NCBI GenBank assembly: GCA_015227615.1
Contig: JAALGZ010000015.1
Coordinates: 1,073,667-1,137,666 of the forward strand
Source: Labyrinthula sp. Ha
Taxonomy: Eukaryota; Sar; Bigyra; Labyrinthulida; Labyrinthulaceae
Reading direction: 5' to 3'
DNA: 64,000 nt
The notes beneath the pieces are model-generated. The model was given only the letters and a program-made list of their open reading frames with translations. It was not told the DNA's origin and did not search any database. A program made the translations under genes and the position numbers. This document shows, piece by piece, positions 11,355 to 24,300 of the stretch (its first letter is position 1; each line of letters opens with the position of its first letter).

Positions 11355-14300
11355 TTATTTCTTCCAGCCCATTCATATTTTGTTTCATTAATTTCTTAAG
11401 TCTATCTTTCTTAGTATATGAACGTTAAGAATATGAAAAATATATACTATTATTAGTTTTAAGAAATTCCTTAATAACATAAATAACATAGAATCTGGAC
11501 ACATGTCGAAAATCAAACTAAATAGTCAAGGATTTATTAAAGTATAATATAATGATCGAAGTCTATTATTGAAGAAAATACTTTCTAGTATATTTGGAAT
11601 ATGATATGAACTCGTTTTATTTCTTCCTATTCTAAATAATAAAATAAAATCTTATTATACTTAATATCTCGCACTTGTTACTGTCAATAACTTATAAAAT
11701 GAAATCCCAACACAAATGTTGTACTCATAAGACCTAAACTATTGAAAATATATAAGAAATTAATCTAAAAGTTTAACTCAAAAATTTTGAAGAGGTTCAA
11801 GTGCTTCAAACTTTCCTGCACTGAAAATACAGTTATTAAACTTGCAATAATACAACATGAAATTAAGATACCTAATTTCCTTCAAAGATGAAATATATAG
11901 AATTATCTTCAAATTATTGGAGTTGTGTATAAATGAGGTACATAAATGAAATATAAAAGTAAGTTAAGTGAATGTAAGATACGTTATAGATATCACTTGG
12001 TCATTTGTTTGTAACTCATTAAGAAAATCTTTCATCTGCCCTTTGAATTTTGACAAAATTATGTCTGAACCCACAACGTGAATAGACATCCTTAAAATAA
12101 ATAGAAAAAAAAACAAATCTCATTCTATGTTAAACATAGTATTATCTTTTCTTGTTCATAATCTAGCTTAATTGTTTGTATGTTTGTCTTGGAAGTTTGA
12201 ATTGCGCTGTGTTGTCTACTTGAGACGCGTGGATTTCTTATAATTTATAGTAAAAAATTATTGTTGAAAAAACAAGTTTTATCAATCTTTTTCATTCTTT
12301 GGTGTTCTTGTACCTAGAACTATGCGCTTTATAACCGTATAGATATAAGAAACAAGTAGATAACCACGTGAAATACTAATATAACAACTACAAGTCGTCA
12401 GTAAATTACCTCTTTATGATTAAAAGAACTTTCGTTTTTTTATTCCAAGTGTTCATAATTAAGTACTAACGAATAAAACGTTCCTATTTCAGTATTATGT
12501 TAACAGAATACCAATGCGTAACGTTACATGTTATTGGTATATTCTAGGTAGGGTTCTCAAAATACTGTTTTCCTCACAATACGATACAAACCACCCAGTC
12601 TTCCGAACTTAGGCAGTTTTCTACCTAAAAAAAACTTAAAATATTTGTAACAAGCTATTGATAATCTTTTTTATTGAACAGTTGTTCAACAGAGTAAATA
12701 TATTTGATTGCAGAAACAAAACATTTTGCTCTAATTGTTGAGTTATTTAATTAGGAAAAGAAAAAAGTGTTTAAGGATTAAACAAAAAAAGTTCATTCTT
12801 AATTTTATGCATTAAAGGCTTAGACCTTTTAATACTTCGAGTCAATAAAGTGGGAGTGAATTAGCAGGATTTTCTTGGAAGCATGTCCATAAGAATAAGT
12901 TGTAGTTCAATATAAAAAGATAAGCATCTAGAACTCTTTTCGCAAAATTTAATTACTATTGATATAAATTTCTATCACATTAAACCAGCTGCTTAAGTTT
13001 CCATCAAGCACTTTAATCTTTTTTTAATCTTCAAAAGGATCACTTTAAATGAAGAAAAGCTTCTGCTAATTGGAAAAAAGCTGTAAAAACTGTACCTGTT
13101 CAGCTTTCTTTGAAAATAGCAACAGAGATATAAAACAAAAAATATATCTTGGAAATCTATTCTTTCTTGTTAAATGGGCATAAGCTCATCCTTCATATTT
13201 ATCCTAAGAATTTAGCTTAATGTAGAATAGCCCTTCTTTCTCAGTTTATCGATGCTGATGCTGCTAGACCTACAGATGAAGCTCAGGTTTGGCATGTAAG
13301 AGAATATTTGACTGAAGATATTGGATATTAAATTCGATGATTATGATCAACTGCTCTACGAGGAACTAAAAACGATACCTTTTTGAAGCAAGACGCTACG
13401 AATTAGACAAAGTTGGTTGGCTTTTCTTTGTATAAGACTTGACTTGAAACAGAGTTGTAGCAAGTTAAAAATTAAATCTTGCATCCAAAACGTTTAAATA
13501 CTCATCAAATGAGACTTAGCTTTCAAACTAAATAAAATTCAAGCGATTCCACCTTAAAAAACAATGTAAACCAGTTTTATGAAAGTTATTTCTTCAATAA
13601 AAATCTCTGTGTCATTTTTTACTGCTTTAACATCACCGGTGTTACTTTTATGAGCCTCATTCTCAAGAAACAATCTAGTAATAAAGCCTTTTTCAGATGA
13701 AGCAGGTTGTTATACTCTATATGTATATTCAGCAGCACTACATCGCTTACTTCATAGATTGTAGTTGGTTACAATTTCTTTTCAAGTACCATTTCCTACA
13801 ATCTCAGGTTGATTTAGGGTAGAGTTCTGAGTTGATTAGCCTGTATTTCTATGAATTTACATTAATTCTCGAAAAGAAACATTAGGAAGGAAATATTGGT
13901 CGTATGCTTTGCAAGAAACCTTTACTTTGTATGTAGAGTATTGACATGAGATAAAATTTCATTGCCTAATAATTAATATTTGCAAGAGAGACATTTTCAG
14001 AGAATATGAGTAAAAATTAGATTTATTTAGACACAGAATAAAAAGATTGTCTAATTGCTTTTATTGGTTGATTATTAATGGTGCAATACATTCTAAAATC
14101 TTCATTGGAAGTGGTATCTTGAGAATATGCAGATTTTCTCTTGTCAATGTTCATTAACTAATAGTATAAAATGTTGTTATTAGTTTCCTAAACACGGAAA
14201 ACTGCGCTAAATGGTTTATCTTCCTGCTTGATGAAACAAGTAAGAGAAAAGAACTTGCCAAAGATAATTAACTTCGGACTTTGAGTCTAGTAGTTTTTGC

Positions 14301-14838
14301 AAGAAGTGAATTCTTAGAAATTTACCACTGATATATCGAATCTGAATACGGATTGGGGTTCCCAAACATATGAGCGCCTTTGTCAAACGTAAATAAAGTT
14401 CCAATGAAATAAGGAAAACCACTTGAAGAGTTGAGATTCATAATTACTTTCATCTGTGAAGAGAATACCTTTTTCATTTCTGAGCTACTTAACAAACACT
14501 TCTTATGTTTTAGAGACTTGATATTATAATATGGTTTCTGCTTTATTAAAGTTGAACCAGATCAATAAAACAAAGTATAGTTTCTAACAAAGGAAACTAA
14601 GAGCTCTGATAAACTCTAGGAAGTGAAGTTGTTTGAAATATTGGCACTATAGTACCTTTTATTGCTCCAACATCCTATTACATGAAACTGTTCCTGCAAC
14701 TTATGAGGTTCAAGCGACTGGCTCTTAAGACAATTCAAAGTAGTTTCAAAGCAGAGAAAATAATTCAGTACAACGAAATGTTCTTAAGGTTAAAGTTTTT
14801 CGACAAAGTATTTACAGTCTTATGCCATTTGTAAACAT
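11355..14838. other. Gene-poor stretch with coding relics
   Basis: No intact gene was seen. A protein-like relic on the plus strand at about 13,244-13,395 reads DEAQVWHVREYLTEDIG, then after a one-base frame change FDDYDQLLYEELKTIPF. The stretch 13.6-14.8 kb has mixed GC-richer segments resembling eroded coding DNA but no frame survives. Confidence 0.5.
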
Positions 14839-17800
14839 TTACCAGTTGAAGTTGGTAAAGTCATCATACTTTTCTTTCTCAGCTTTATTTCTTGACTCAT
14901 AAAGAGTGTGGTCTGAATAAGCATGTTCCTTTGCAGGGTTCACTCTTACAGTACATCCATTACCAGTCTTGTAGTGAATAAAATCTGGTTGGAAGTCAAT
15001 CTTCATTCTCTTCTCTCTCATAACTTCCTCAGTAAACACCTTACATACAGTCAAACAGATACGTTGTCCTGCTTCTACACCATATTCCTGTATAGCTTCT
15101 TTCAACATGTGACAGTCAGGAATGTATAATCCACCGCCCATTGCATCTTCAAATCTATAACTGTATCCCACCAAAAGTCTAAACTGCGTTGCAAAAACCC
15201 AACTGAACACCCAACTATTCATATTTGGCGCATATGCTCCAACAGCAGCAAGAATTGCTTGAGCCCAAGGTCCTAGAAAAGGCATAAATCCATCTTCAAA
15301 GGTTCCAAGCCAAAATCGAATTCCAGTTCTAAAATCTTGAAGGTTCCACTGCATTGAGTACTGTACTTCAGGATAAGCAGGAATATTAGTAAAGATATTA
15401 TTGAAGCCATGCATAGGAGCTTGAATAATCTTGAACACACCATCACCAGGACCAATATCTTTAGGATATTGAGTAGGATCATAGTCCGAAGGAAGTGGAG
15501 CAGGTGGCATACCATTTGGCTTGCCATTGAAGAAGTCTACATATCCTCTCACAGTCGGAGAAACGGAAAGAAACTTCTTCATATCATAAGTCAAAGGATT
15601 CCCTAAATCTTGTGTTTCAAATGCGACTTGTAACTCGTATCTTGCTTTCCTTAAATAATATCCTTCAGCCAGTGGATAACTGATAATATAGAACAAGGTC
15701 CAAATAATTCCAATAATTATATTCAAAACTGTTCTGATCAAGTTTCTAATTCTCGAGTTCTCAACATTGAGAAGAAACTGTTGAGGTCTTTGATATTCTT
15801 CTGGTCTTTTGTCAGCTTCTGGTTTCAATAAACTGTCTAGTTCTCCAGTGAGACCATCAAACAACATATTGTTGTAATTCACAATATCCAAAACAGATTC
15901 GAAGTTATTACTTGCGTGCACGAAGAAAGTATTATTCTTTCCTTGAAGGTCCATTAAGTTCCACAAACTACCTTTATCCATATCTGTACCTTCAAAGTGT
16001 GTAAAGTATGTCCAAGCTTGACTGTGCAAGTGATCTAGTTGATCATAAGTTCCCATATCAGTTTTCTGTTCATTAAAGAATAATTTTTGTTTATCATCAA
16101 GATACCTTTTAAGTTCAACTGGACCATGTTTGAAACTTGGTGCAACATATTGGTAACACATTTTCTCACGAGGAGTATCTTTTAGAGGATCAGTTTTGTT
16201 TCCATTCTTTGTTGAAAGCATAGGTTGAATAGCCTTGTATGAATCTCTAACTCCAAATACATCTCCAGTTCCAGGAACAACAGTACAACTAGGATTAGGT
16301 GACTGTAGAATAGCATCAGTGAAGATTCGCAAATGATCTTTCTCAAAGTGTCCATTTTGTGGAGGTTTGAATAAGTTCGTTCTAAAAGTTGAACCAACTA
16401 TTTGGTCACTCAATAAAATAGAACTTTCCTCACTTGTTAACTGGAGTGGAAAGGTTTGAACTGTACTGTCCTGATACGCATCACTCATTGGAGCAGCCAT
16501 TACCAAGAAATCAAAGTCTTCAGTAAATGTATTTCCTTCATGTGTATAGTTTACAGTAACAGAAGCATCGCCCCCAGTTACTGCTCTTGTAATATTTGCG
16601 ATATCTGCATTTAGTTTCATTCTTCTTCTTAAACCATGAAGATCAACAATTCTATCCCAAACAGCTAACCAACCAGCAACAACCATCGCTTTTCTAGGGT
16701 TGTCAAAGTCATCCAAATCTCTTCCTGTCTCTTTCATCTTTGCTTGAAACTTTTCCATTTCTGGTCTGAAATTTCCATTTTCATCTTTCATGAATAGGAA
16801 GAATTCATACCACTCAAAGTAACCATCCAACAAATCTGGAGTCATCCAGCACATTCCCCAATATGTAGGTGTCTCATCTATCAGTCCGTAGCCTTGCGCA
16901 GTGCAGGCATAGGTAAAGAGCGGCAAAAGGATGTCCAGTTTCTCTTCACGTAGAAAGTCTCCGAACTTCTTCTTTAACTTATCATTCATCTTAGGTTGCG
17001 GTCTAGCAGGAATGGTATAGTAGTAGGACCCCATCATTTCCTGATGTAGTTTACAGTATTTCAACTTAGCTGCAAGAACAGCTGCGTTCACTGCCATTCG
17101 CTTTGTTCTTGGGGTAAAGCCAAATATTTCATCCAAATTGGTCTTATCCTTTCCACTTTGATAGATCCACTCATCCATTGTCAACCCAAGAGGAGGCGGA
17201 ATATTTCCTCCTTCAAAAGCATAAGTATCAGGACCAACTTCTGCTGTTAGATCAATGGACATAGTTGGAGAAACCTTCTGCAGGTCCTTTAGCATTTGTC
17301 TTAAGGCAAAATATCCTGGGCTCATGTAGCATGTTCCTAGCTCATGAAAAACTGGATCTCCACCTTCATACATTTCTTCAACAGTTTGGTCACCCCAGAT
17401 CAACTCTCCATCAGCTGTGTATTGAGGGTTAGCAAGCTGGCACTCGGACTTATCCAAGATAGACAAAGTTTTCCCACCATATCTGTCAGTTTTTTCCAAA
17501 ATTGTGATGTTTTTAGCGGGTAAACCCTTTTGAATTAACAAGTGAGCCATGTGTAAACCACTAGGTCCAGCTCCTACAATCACAACTTTGGAATCCTTCT
17601 TAGGCAACTTGTTACTAAATTTCCTGTGGAATAGTCTCCAAAGAATAAATGTATGTCTCTGAATATCAGTTTCAAACTGTCTTTGTGTCATCTTACCAAC
17701 TGGCCATCCCAATACGAAGTTAGTTCTCATTCTTCTTGTCCATCTTAAGTGACACTTGTTAGGGTCTTGTTGATAAGTAGTAAATACCATAAGCCAGTTA

Positions 17801-18333
17801 TGATCTTTTGCTGGGTGCATTGGAATAGAATGCTCGTTGGAGAAATGTACTCCGAACTTATATACCTTTTGCCCATATTGATCGACTTCAGAATCATCAC
17901 ATACCTTAATCTCTTCTACAATGGAGAACACCTTTCCCATGTCAAAATATGAATATCTAAAAGCTGACCCTGGTCCATTCTCAGACAAATGGTTTGGCAC
18001 GCATCTCTCCCATTGAGGAACTGATCTAAAGTTCTGCATTCCCCCCTCTCTAGCTTCCTTTTCTACATCATACATAAACACTGACAAGAAGTCCAAGTAG
18101 TTTGTCATTACCGAGAAACATTTCTCAGCACTGAACGGGTAAACCATCTCTCCCTGAATATTTAAAAACTCCTTTCCAAAACTCATGTGCTTGTAGATAA
18201 AAGGCAGTTCACTTTCATCAATAGGCTGACTCCCTTTAATTGGAAATGGGCCTCCTTTCTTAGGATATACACCCACTGACATATCCTTCTCCAACCCCTC
18301 TGATACACCTACAGGTTTCACAGTAACAGTCAT
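14839..18333 (-). CDS. SRPBCC-like + FAD-dependent oxidoreductase fusion, 1164 aa
   Basis: A single-exon gene starting at the first ATG of a long open frame and ending in TAA. Residues about 50-235 look like a START/polyketide-cyclase (SRPBCC) lipid-binding fold. Residues 249-290 form a dinucleotide-binding Rossmann start, KVVIVGAGPSGLHMAHLL, with an acidic strand end and YGGKT, as in flavin amine-oxidase/phytoene-desaturase-like enzymes. The central part (to about residue 800) continues that oxidoreductase type. A hydrophobic segment, LIRTVLNIIIGIIWTLFYII, around residue 865 could anchor it in a membrane. The last about 250 residues are a separate region with several Cys (CHMLKEAIQEYG, ICLTVCKVFTEEVM, GNGCTV). 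The substrate is unknown; a lipid or isoprenoid-like substrate is inference from the paired domains. Flanked by deserts on both sides; an AACGG motif lies about 80 bp upstream (18,417). Confidence 0.85.
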   Translation of the reverse strand: MTVTVKPVGVSEGLEKDMSVGVYPKKGGPFPIKGSQPIDESELPFIYKHMSFGKEFLNIQGEMVYPFSAEKCFSVMTNYLDFLSVFMYDVEKEAREGGMQNFRSVPQWERCVPNHLSENGPGSAFRYSYFDMGKVFSIVEEIKVCDDSEVDQYGQKVYKFGVHFSNEHSIPMHPAKDHNWLMVFTTYQQDPNKCHLRWTRRMRTNFVLGWPVGKMTQRQFETDIQRHTFILWRLFHRKFSNKLPKKDSKVVIVGAGPSGLHMAHLLIQKGLPAKNITILEKTDRYGGKTLSILDKSECQLANPQYTADGELIWGDQTVEEMYEGGDPVFHELGTCYMSPGYFALRQMLKDLQKVSPTMSIDLTAEVGPDTYAFEGGNIPPPLGLTMDEWIYQSGKDKTNLDEIFGFTPRTKRMAVNAAVLAAKLKYCKLHQEMMGSYYYTIPARPQPKMNDKLKKKFGDFLREEKLDILLPLFTYACTAQGYGLIDETPTYWGMCWMTPDLLDGYFEWYEFFLFMKDENGNFRPEMEKFQAKMKETGRDLDDFDNPRKAMVVAGWLAVWDRIVDLHGLRRRMKLNADIANITRAVTGGDASVTVNYTHEGNTFTEDFDFLVMAAPMSDAYQDSTVQTFPLQLTSEESSILLSDQIVGSTFRTNLFKPPQNGHFEKDHLRIFTDAILQSPNPSCTVVPGTGDVFGVRDSYKAIQPMLSTKNGNKTDPLKDTPREKMCYQYVAPSFKHGPVELKRYLDDKQKLFFNEQKTDMGTYDQLDHLHSQAWTYFTHFEGTDMDKGSLWNLMDLQGKNNTFFVHASNNFESVLDIVNYNNMLFDGLTGELDSLLKPEADKRPEEYQRPQQFLLNVENSRIRNLIRTVLNIIIGIIWTLFYIISYPLAEGYYLRKARYELQVAFETQDLGNPLTYDMKKFLSVSPTVRGYVDFFNGKPNGMPPAPLPSDYDPTQYPKDIGPGDGVFKIIQAPMHGFNNIFTNIPAYPEVQYSMQWNLQDFRTGIRFWLGTFEDGFMPFLGPWAQAILAAVGAYAPNMNSWVFSWVFATQFRLLVGYSYRFEDAMGGGLYIPDCHMLKEAIQEYGVEAGQRICLTVCKVFTEEVMREKRMKIDFQPDFIHYKTGNGCTVRVNPAKEHAYSDHTLYESRNKAEKEKYDDFTNFNW

Positions 18334-21300
18334 TCTTATCGTCTATTTATTTTCGAGATTTATATGTTTCTTTCCTTGTTTGTTTTTCCTCGATTTTTTC
18401 GATTGATTTTGATTCAACGGATAGTGAGCTTTTCTTCATCTCGCTAGATTTTGCAGGTTGTATTCAACGTACAAAATACACCAGGCATCAAAGCGAATCA
18501 GATTTCTTTTCCTGTATCAACAAAACGACATGTGCTCTATTTTTTATATAAACAAGAAAACTAGTATAAATATCTTACATAATTCCAGAATATCGTAATG
18601 ATAGAGGAACATTATCATTCCCAAAATAAAGTCCCAGATCCCAAAAAAAAGACAAACATTATGTTTTAGGAGAACTCAGTTTAAATATAAAAAGGAGATT
18701 TTTTCGTATTTCGTGTTCCATCTTCTTATTATATAAGTACCAGAATTGTATCTGTGACTGCTGGGAAGATATGCGCGAAATAATACTATTTTCGGGATCC
18801 CAGCTACTACAAAAAAAATAAGCGATACGAAGTGCCTTAAACAAACATAATATTGAATTTAACCAAGGATATTACAGGTGCAAGCAATGGAGAATTACTA
18901 TATAAAACAACATATTTCGTGACAGTAAAATATTTGTGTATAAAGAGTTTTTTTTGGGAATGAGGAGAATTGTTTTCATACCCTAGCTTGTCGGATCAAG
19001 TGAAGGACAAACATGTTATCTATCAGTAAAAGATATTTTGTTTGAGTATATAAACTAGGGTTGTGATAAAAGCTTTAAATGTAAAAGATAGATGATGTCA
19101 AATGTTTTTCAAAGAACGAGAGACTGGAAGCAACAAGTTTACCTTGAGTCTTACGTTTGCAACTAATCAGTAGACCTGAATTATATCATCCAAATGCTTC
19201 TTAATGTTAGTATATATGCTTCTTCAACCATAAAATACTTAAAACGACTACGCAACGCAATATCTTTAATTGAATCCGGAACCATTTCCTCCGAACAATT
19301 CAAAAATATTCCTATTTGAAATATTCATTGTTTTTCAAGAGTAGCAAAGCTTTGTTAAAGCAATAATAACTCTTTAATCCATATAAATGCAGCATACAAC
19401 ATGCTCCCTGAGTAGTTAAATACCTCTGTTTAAACTATTATTAACATTTGCAAAAGAATGCACCAAAACCAATAGAGCAGTTAGCTTTCACGTACATGAT
19501 AATGTCAAGAAAAGAGAATCGCGTCAATAGGAATGACCCGCACTAACCCTTCTCTTATAGGAATAACCACTGACATATAAGAATACCTTACTGGCACACA
19601 CTTACCTCTTATATAGTATACAAACAGTTGATCAAAGAAAGGTCTTCTCTTTTGGTTTGTCTAACCTATATAGGTTGTCCTGAAAAAGTAGAATTAGAAC
19701 AATTTAATTAGTTGTATAATTTTCCTAAAATATGACTGGACAGTGTGAATCCAATGGGTTTTCCCATAAAACATTATCCTAAAGGATAATTCCTCAGAAA
19801 GTTCTTTTCACGTCCTTTAATGTTTTCTTCTTGTTTGAAGAGTCGAAACATTTCTTATTTTTAAAAGAAACCACTTCATACACCCTTTGAATGGTTTAAT
19901 ACTCCGCAGCATTTCAATTGCGCTCCGTTAGCAAATTGTTCTAGGTTCAAGACTATTGTACAGAACTACGCTTTATTTTTGAGAACATGGTTTTTTTACA
20001 TCTATGTCGGCAGACACTATCTCATAGGACCATTAATGATATAACAAAACTAATATGTCTCACCAAATCGGTTAGATCTCAGCTAATATCATGCCTTTCT
20101 TGATCAAGTATTTACTCGAAAAATCCTCTCGCTGTGCTCTGTTCATCAATCATTTACATGGCGAAATTTAAATTTCCATGCAATTTCAATATTGTTTGTT
20201 ACGCCAGTTGATCTCAAGCTAATGAAAACCCTGTTGTTAAAATAAAATTCTAGATTTGACGAAAACAAATTATTTACCTAAGCAACTTTGAACACTGTCG
20301 TTCTATTCAATTATACACGCATTGCCTTCATTCTTCTAAAGCAGAAATTTTGCCCAATGATTCAAAGAGGAATGTGTGAAGACGTGACTTCTTTTACTAT
20401 CACAGAAACCTTGATAACTGATACTTCAACGTTAGTTGCAATCTCCATACAAAGCAAGTAGTACATATTGTCGATGAAAGTGGCCTGAAGGCTGATCCTA
20501 TTGCTAAAAGTTTTGATGGTTGACCAAGGTCACAATGACAGGCCTGCAGGATCACTGCTTCCAAGTTTCCCACTACAGGGAGAGAATTCACGGAACTAGT
20601 TAAGCTATGACCCATCCCTGATACATATATTCAGGAAACTAAATCGATGAAACTTCTTCAACTTAAGAATTCAATGGTTGGAACCTACGCAATTTTGTCA
20701 CTGTGAAAATATCTTCATTTCTACATCCATGGTATTTTCTTAGCTATTGATACTATGCTCACAATTAAGCAACTTGCAATAGACTGCTTGAGTCCAAAGA
20801 TCAACGTATCTTACTGTACCTGAGTACTTCTGCAAGAATGCTCTTTTGCCTATATTATTGATGGACATATAAAATCAGTATGTGTGAACATTGTTGTACC
20901 AAGAGTCGTCCAGTATTCTTATTGGAATGGTTTTGAGTACACTTTTAATTCAGGAAAGAATTAAAGTAGATTTTGTATACGCTAAGATTGCCCGTGCTTC
21001 ATTCTATGCATTGTTCAAGAGTTGCTTTGAAGTAGTGGCACCATAGAGTATAATTTCAAGCAAAAGCAAGAATCAAAGTGTATTTTGTATTTGGGAGGCA
21101 TTGAACCTTAAATAAGTTTCTTAAAATGTTAAGTATCAAGATAAAACTAGAGGTTTTGGTCACTATTACCAAAATGGTTATTATTTAGGTTACAAAAGCA
21201 AGCCTTGGTGTTAGTACTTTGGCGCGACAACATGGCAGATATGACTTGTCTAATGCAGCTATAAAAAACTTTCCATATCTGTAAACCCAAGAAAAACATT

Positions 21301-24300
21301 ATTGGTAGGAAGAAAATATTACCCATTAGTTTTATTGAGGAAGATTACACATAGATTAATACAAAGTGAAATTTCATAATAACCTTACTCACTAAGACTC
21401 CCTAAAGAAACAAAGGGTGTTATACTTTACAGTAATCTTAAAAGTACCCACATGAAAATACTTTGTAACAGAAAATTACATAAAATAATACTATTAGTTT
21501 TGAATTGGATGAAAGAACGGCAGAATGTTTCGAGGCTGGGGTTTAAGCAAACAAGCGCCTCACAGTATTCAAGGTTTGTGTCTCCGCGTATCTAAGCTAT
21601 AAAGTGCAGTAACAGTTTGACTCCTTACCAACCCATAATCTTGTATTTTCCATTCATTGACGAACAATAAATTCATGCTCGATACCAAATAAATTTTAAG
21701 TCTCCAAACTGTCTAGGATAGAGAAAATGTCGGTCTGCTAAATTGGCATTACTTCCGTGTAAATTTTAGCCACCCATGTAATACTACTCACTTCTTATGT
21801 TTTCGCGTAATCATACTTGTTTCAAATTCGGATTTTACTGAAACTAAACCTTAATTAACTTTGATAAATATAAAATGCTACCAGATACATACAATTTGTG
21901 ATATCCCGGTGTTAACTTTACACCTTGATCAGGGAAGTATACTCTACCATCGATGAACATATGTGTCTTAGAAGAGTATCCTTAAGAAAACGATATATTC
22001 CTCTTGTATTGGGTGGAAAGAGGAGGAATAATTTCCGACTGAAAATTCCCATATATGGGAAGGATTTATAGCACAACAAAGATTATGGTTTGAAAGTGAC
22101 ATAATACATGAGAAAATTCTCATGCTTTGTTTTTTTCTTCTAGCTTCAATGAATTCTTGGAAAGTCCTTTCCCTATAAATTAAAATCTCGAAATGGCTTT
22201 TTTTGCATTCTCTATATTTTCATTAACCAATTAATTACAAAGCTTATTCCTTAGACTTGAATAAAATTTTAGTTAAGCTACTGGGTCTAGGGTATCATGA
22301 ATAAGTGAGACCACCAGAGCCTTAGTCTATTGTGTCAAATTCTTTGTTTTTTTTCTGCATATTCTTATAGTCTCAATGAAATGAACATCTTACCACTCAA
22401 TTTTTTGGGTATAGACAGTTATTTTAAGTTTCTTTTAGAAAGTAAAAAATAGAGTACATAGCACTGCAGAGCACTGATACGAGGAGTTGTTTAGGCCCTC
22501 GTAGATTTTTATTCCCTATTTAGTATATTAACAATGCCATAAGGTATTCACGTCATGAAGTTGATCGATTTTGACAGAAAATGATACAGACCTCCGTGTA
22601 ATGCACTTAAATTGTATTGTTAATAGAGTCAAGCAATCAAATAATTACTAAGAAATTCACAGAAATGTATAGGGAAAGTAAGTTAATTAAGGGGCCCAAA
22701 AATATATTATCTCTGTATATCTAGCTGAGGTCTATTGTCAACGAAAATGATCTCAATAATCTCTGTACTGGTAATATATATTAATTCCAAATGTTTAATT
22801 ATAGACCTTGTCGATAGTCTTTCTTGTTCAAAACCGCTAATATGTATAAACTTCCCTAGAAACTTCTTTCTACGTTTCGATAATAACTTCATATAAAAAC
22901 CTAGGGTAAGAAGAATGAAATCTCGGTACAAGTTTTCCCACCTCTATGGAACAATAAAAGACAAACCGTATAATAGGTAAACAACAACAACTGATGGTTA
23001 ACCTGCTCCATCACTTTGGGTATATTGGTGAAGCCATACTGGCTTAGAATAATATCTAAGCGTACAATTCGATCAAATTGCTTTCTAGAACAAACAGAAA
23101 TTAATTAACTCAAATATAAAATTTCAGATATTGCAAATAAGTCTAAATAGATATTTAGAGTATGAATATAGAAACCTTTAGTATCAAAAAAGTTATCCTT
23201 TCGCATTTGGGTATTTTAATCTAGTAAGAATTTGGATTAATTTTCTGTGCTACAACGCGAAAGGACAATCTTCTAGTATAGGATTTATTCAGAATCACCG
23301 ATGAGTAAACCTTCACCAGATATATTCTCCATGACCTTGTATTAATTTTATACATGTATTATGACAAAGAAATATAACATTCTTTAGTTATATTGACAAG
23401 ATACAATCACTCGATATAACATAATATTTTGCCTGCTTGTTCGGTAGAGGTCCAACTAACTATATACAAGCCCAATTCTGTTCGTGCTGGTGTCCAAAAA
23501 AGTTTTTAAGAAACGAATTATCAATAAAAACTTTAATAGACCTTATTTAAATCTTCCAGTTTCTTTAGTTTTATCTAACCGGTGTGTCTAATTGGCTTGT
23601 TGATTATCAGGTTAGTACCCACAAATTGATGAAGTAAGGCCATGGAATTATTCAATCGTCTCAATTAATACATGAAATAAGTCTTGCTCAGCTAAGGAGA
23701 AATCATATACTAAGAAGTCTCTAAGAATAAGAGTATACTCTATTATACTTATTGAACATATTGTTGAAATGATGTTATTATTCTAAGATGGTAAACATTG
23801 GCAAAACCGCATTGTATTTAAATCGTTCTAAGTTTATCAGCGTACTAAATCAAATTGCACAAAATTAAATAAGAGAGAAATTAACGGAAATTCTACATCA
23901 TACAGGAAATTAATTATAAAATTTTTACTTATTCCTGATTAACAATTCTAGCACCTTGATAGACGCTTTTAAAAGTGCCGATTCTTTTAATAAATCAAAG
24001 CTGATGATATCAATTAAACTCGTAATTTTTGTTTTATGTTCTTAGTTGTTACTTTAATCACGTTGTGCATGAATAAGCCTTTGTGTGAACTAGGCGTCCT
24101 AAAACGATAATACTTAATTTGTTTGAGCAATGTCATCAACTTTAATTATACTCGATCCGAGAATCAAATATTTCATCATTAGGACTACAGTTGCAATGCT
24201 TAGTGCTACTTTTTTCTCATCGTGCTTGCCTCGACAGTTAGATAGTGATGCTAGAAAACGGTTCTTTTTCAAACCCCCATTCTATATCCATTTACCAATT

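Noticed and set aside
14839-15200. C-terminal region of the oxidoreductase as a D27-like (DUF4033) domain
   Set aside because: Cys spacing is only loosely similar; not enough to assign.
14923-18333. Plus-strand and alternate minus frames inside the 1164-aa gene
   Set aside because: Shadows of the real gene.
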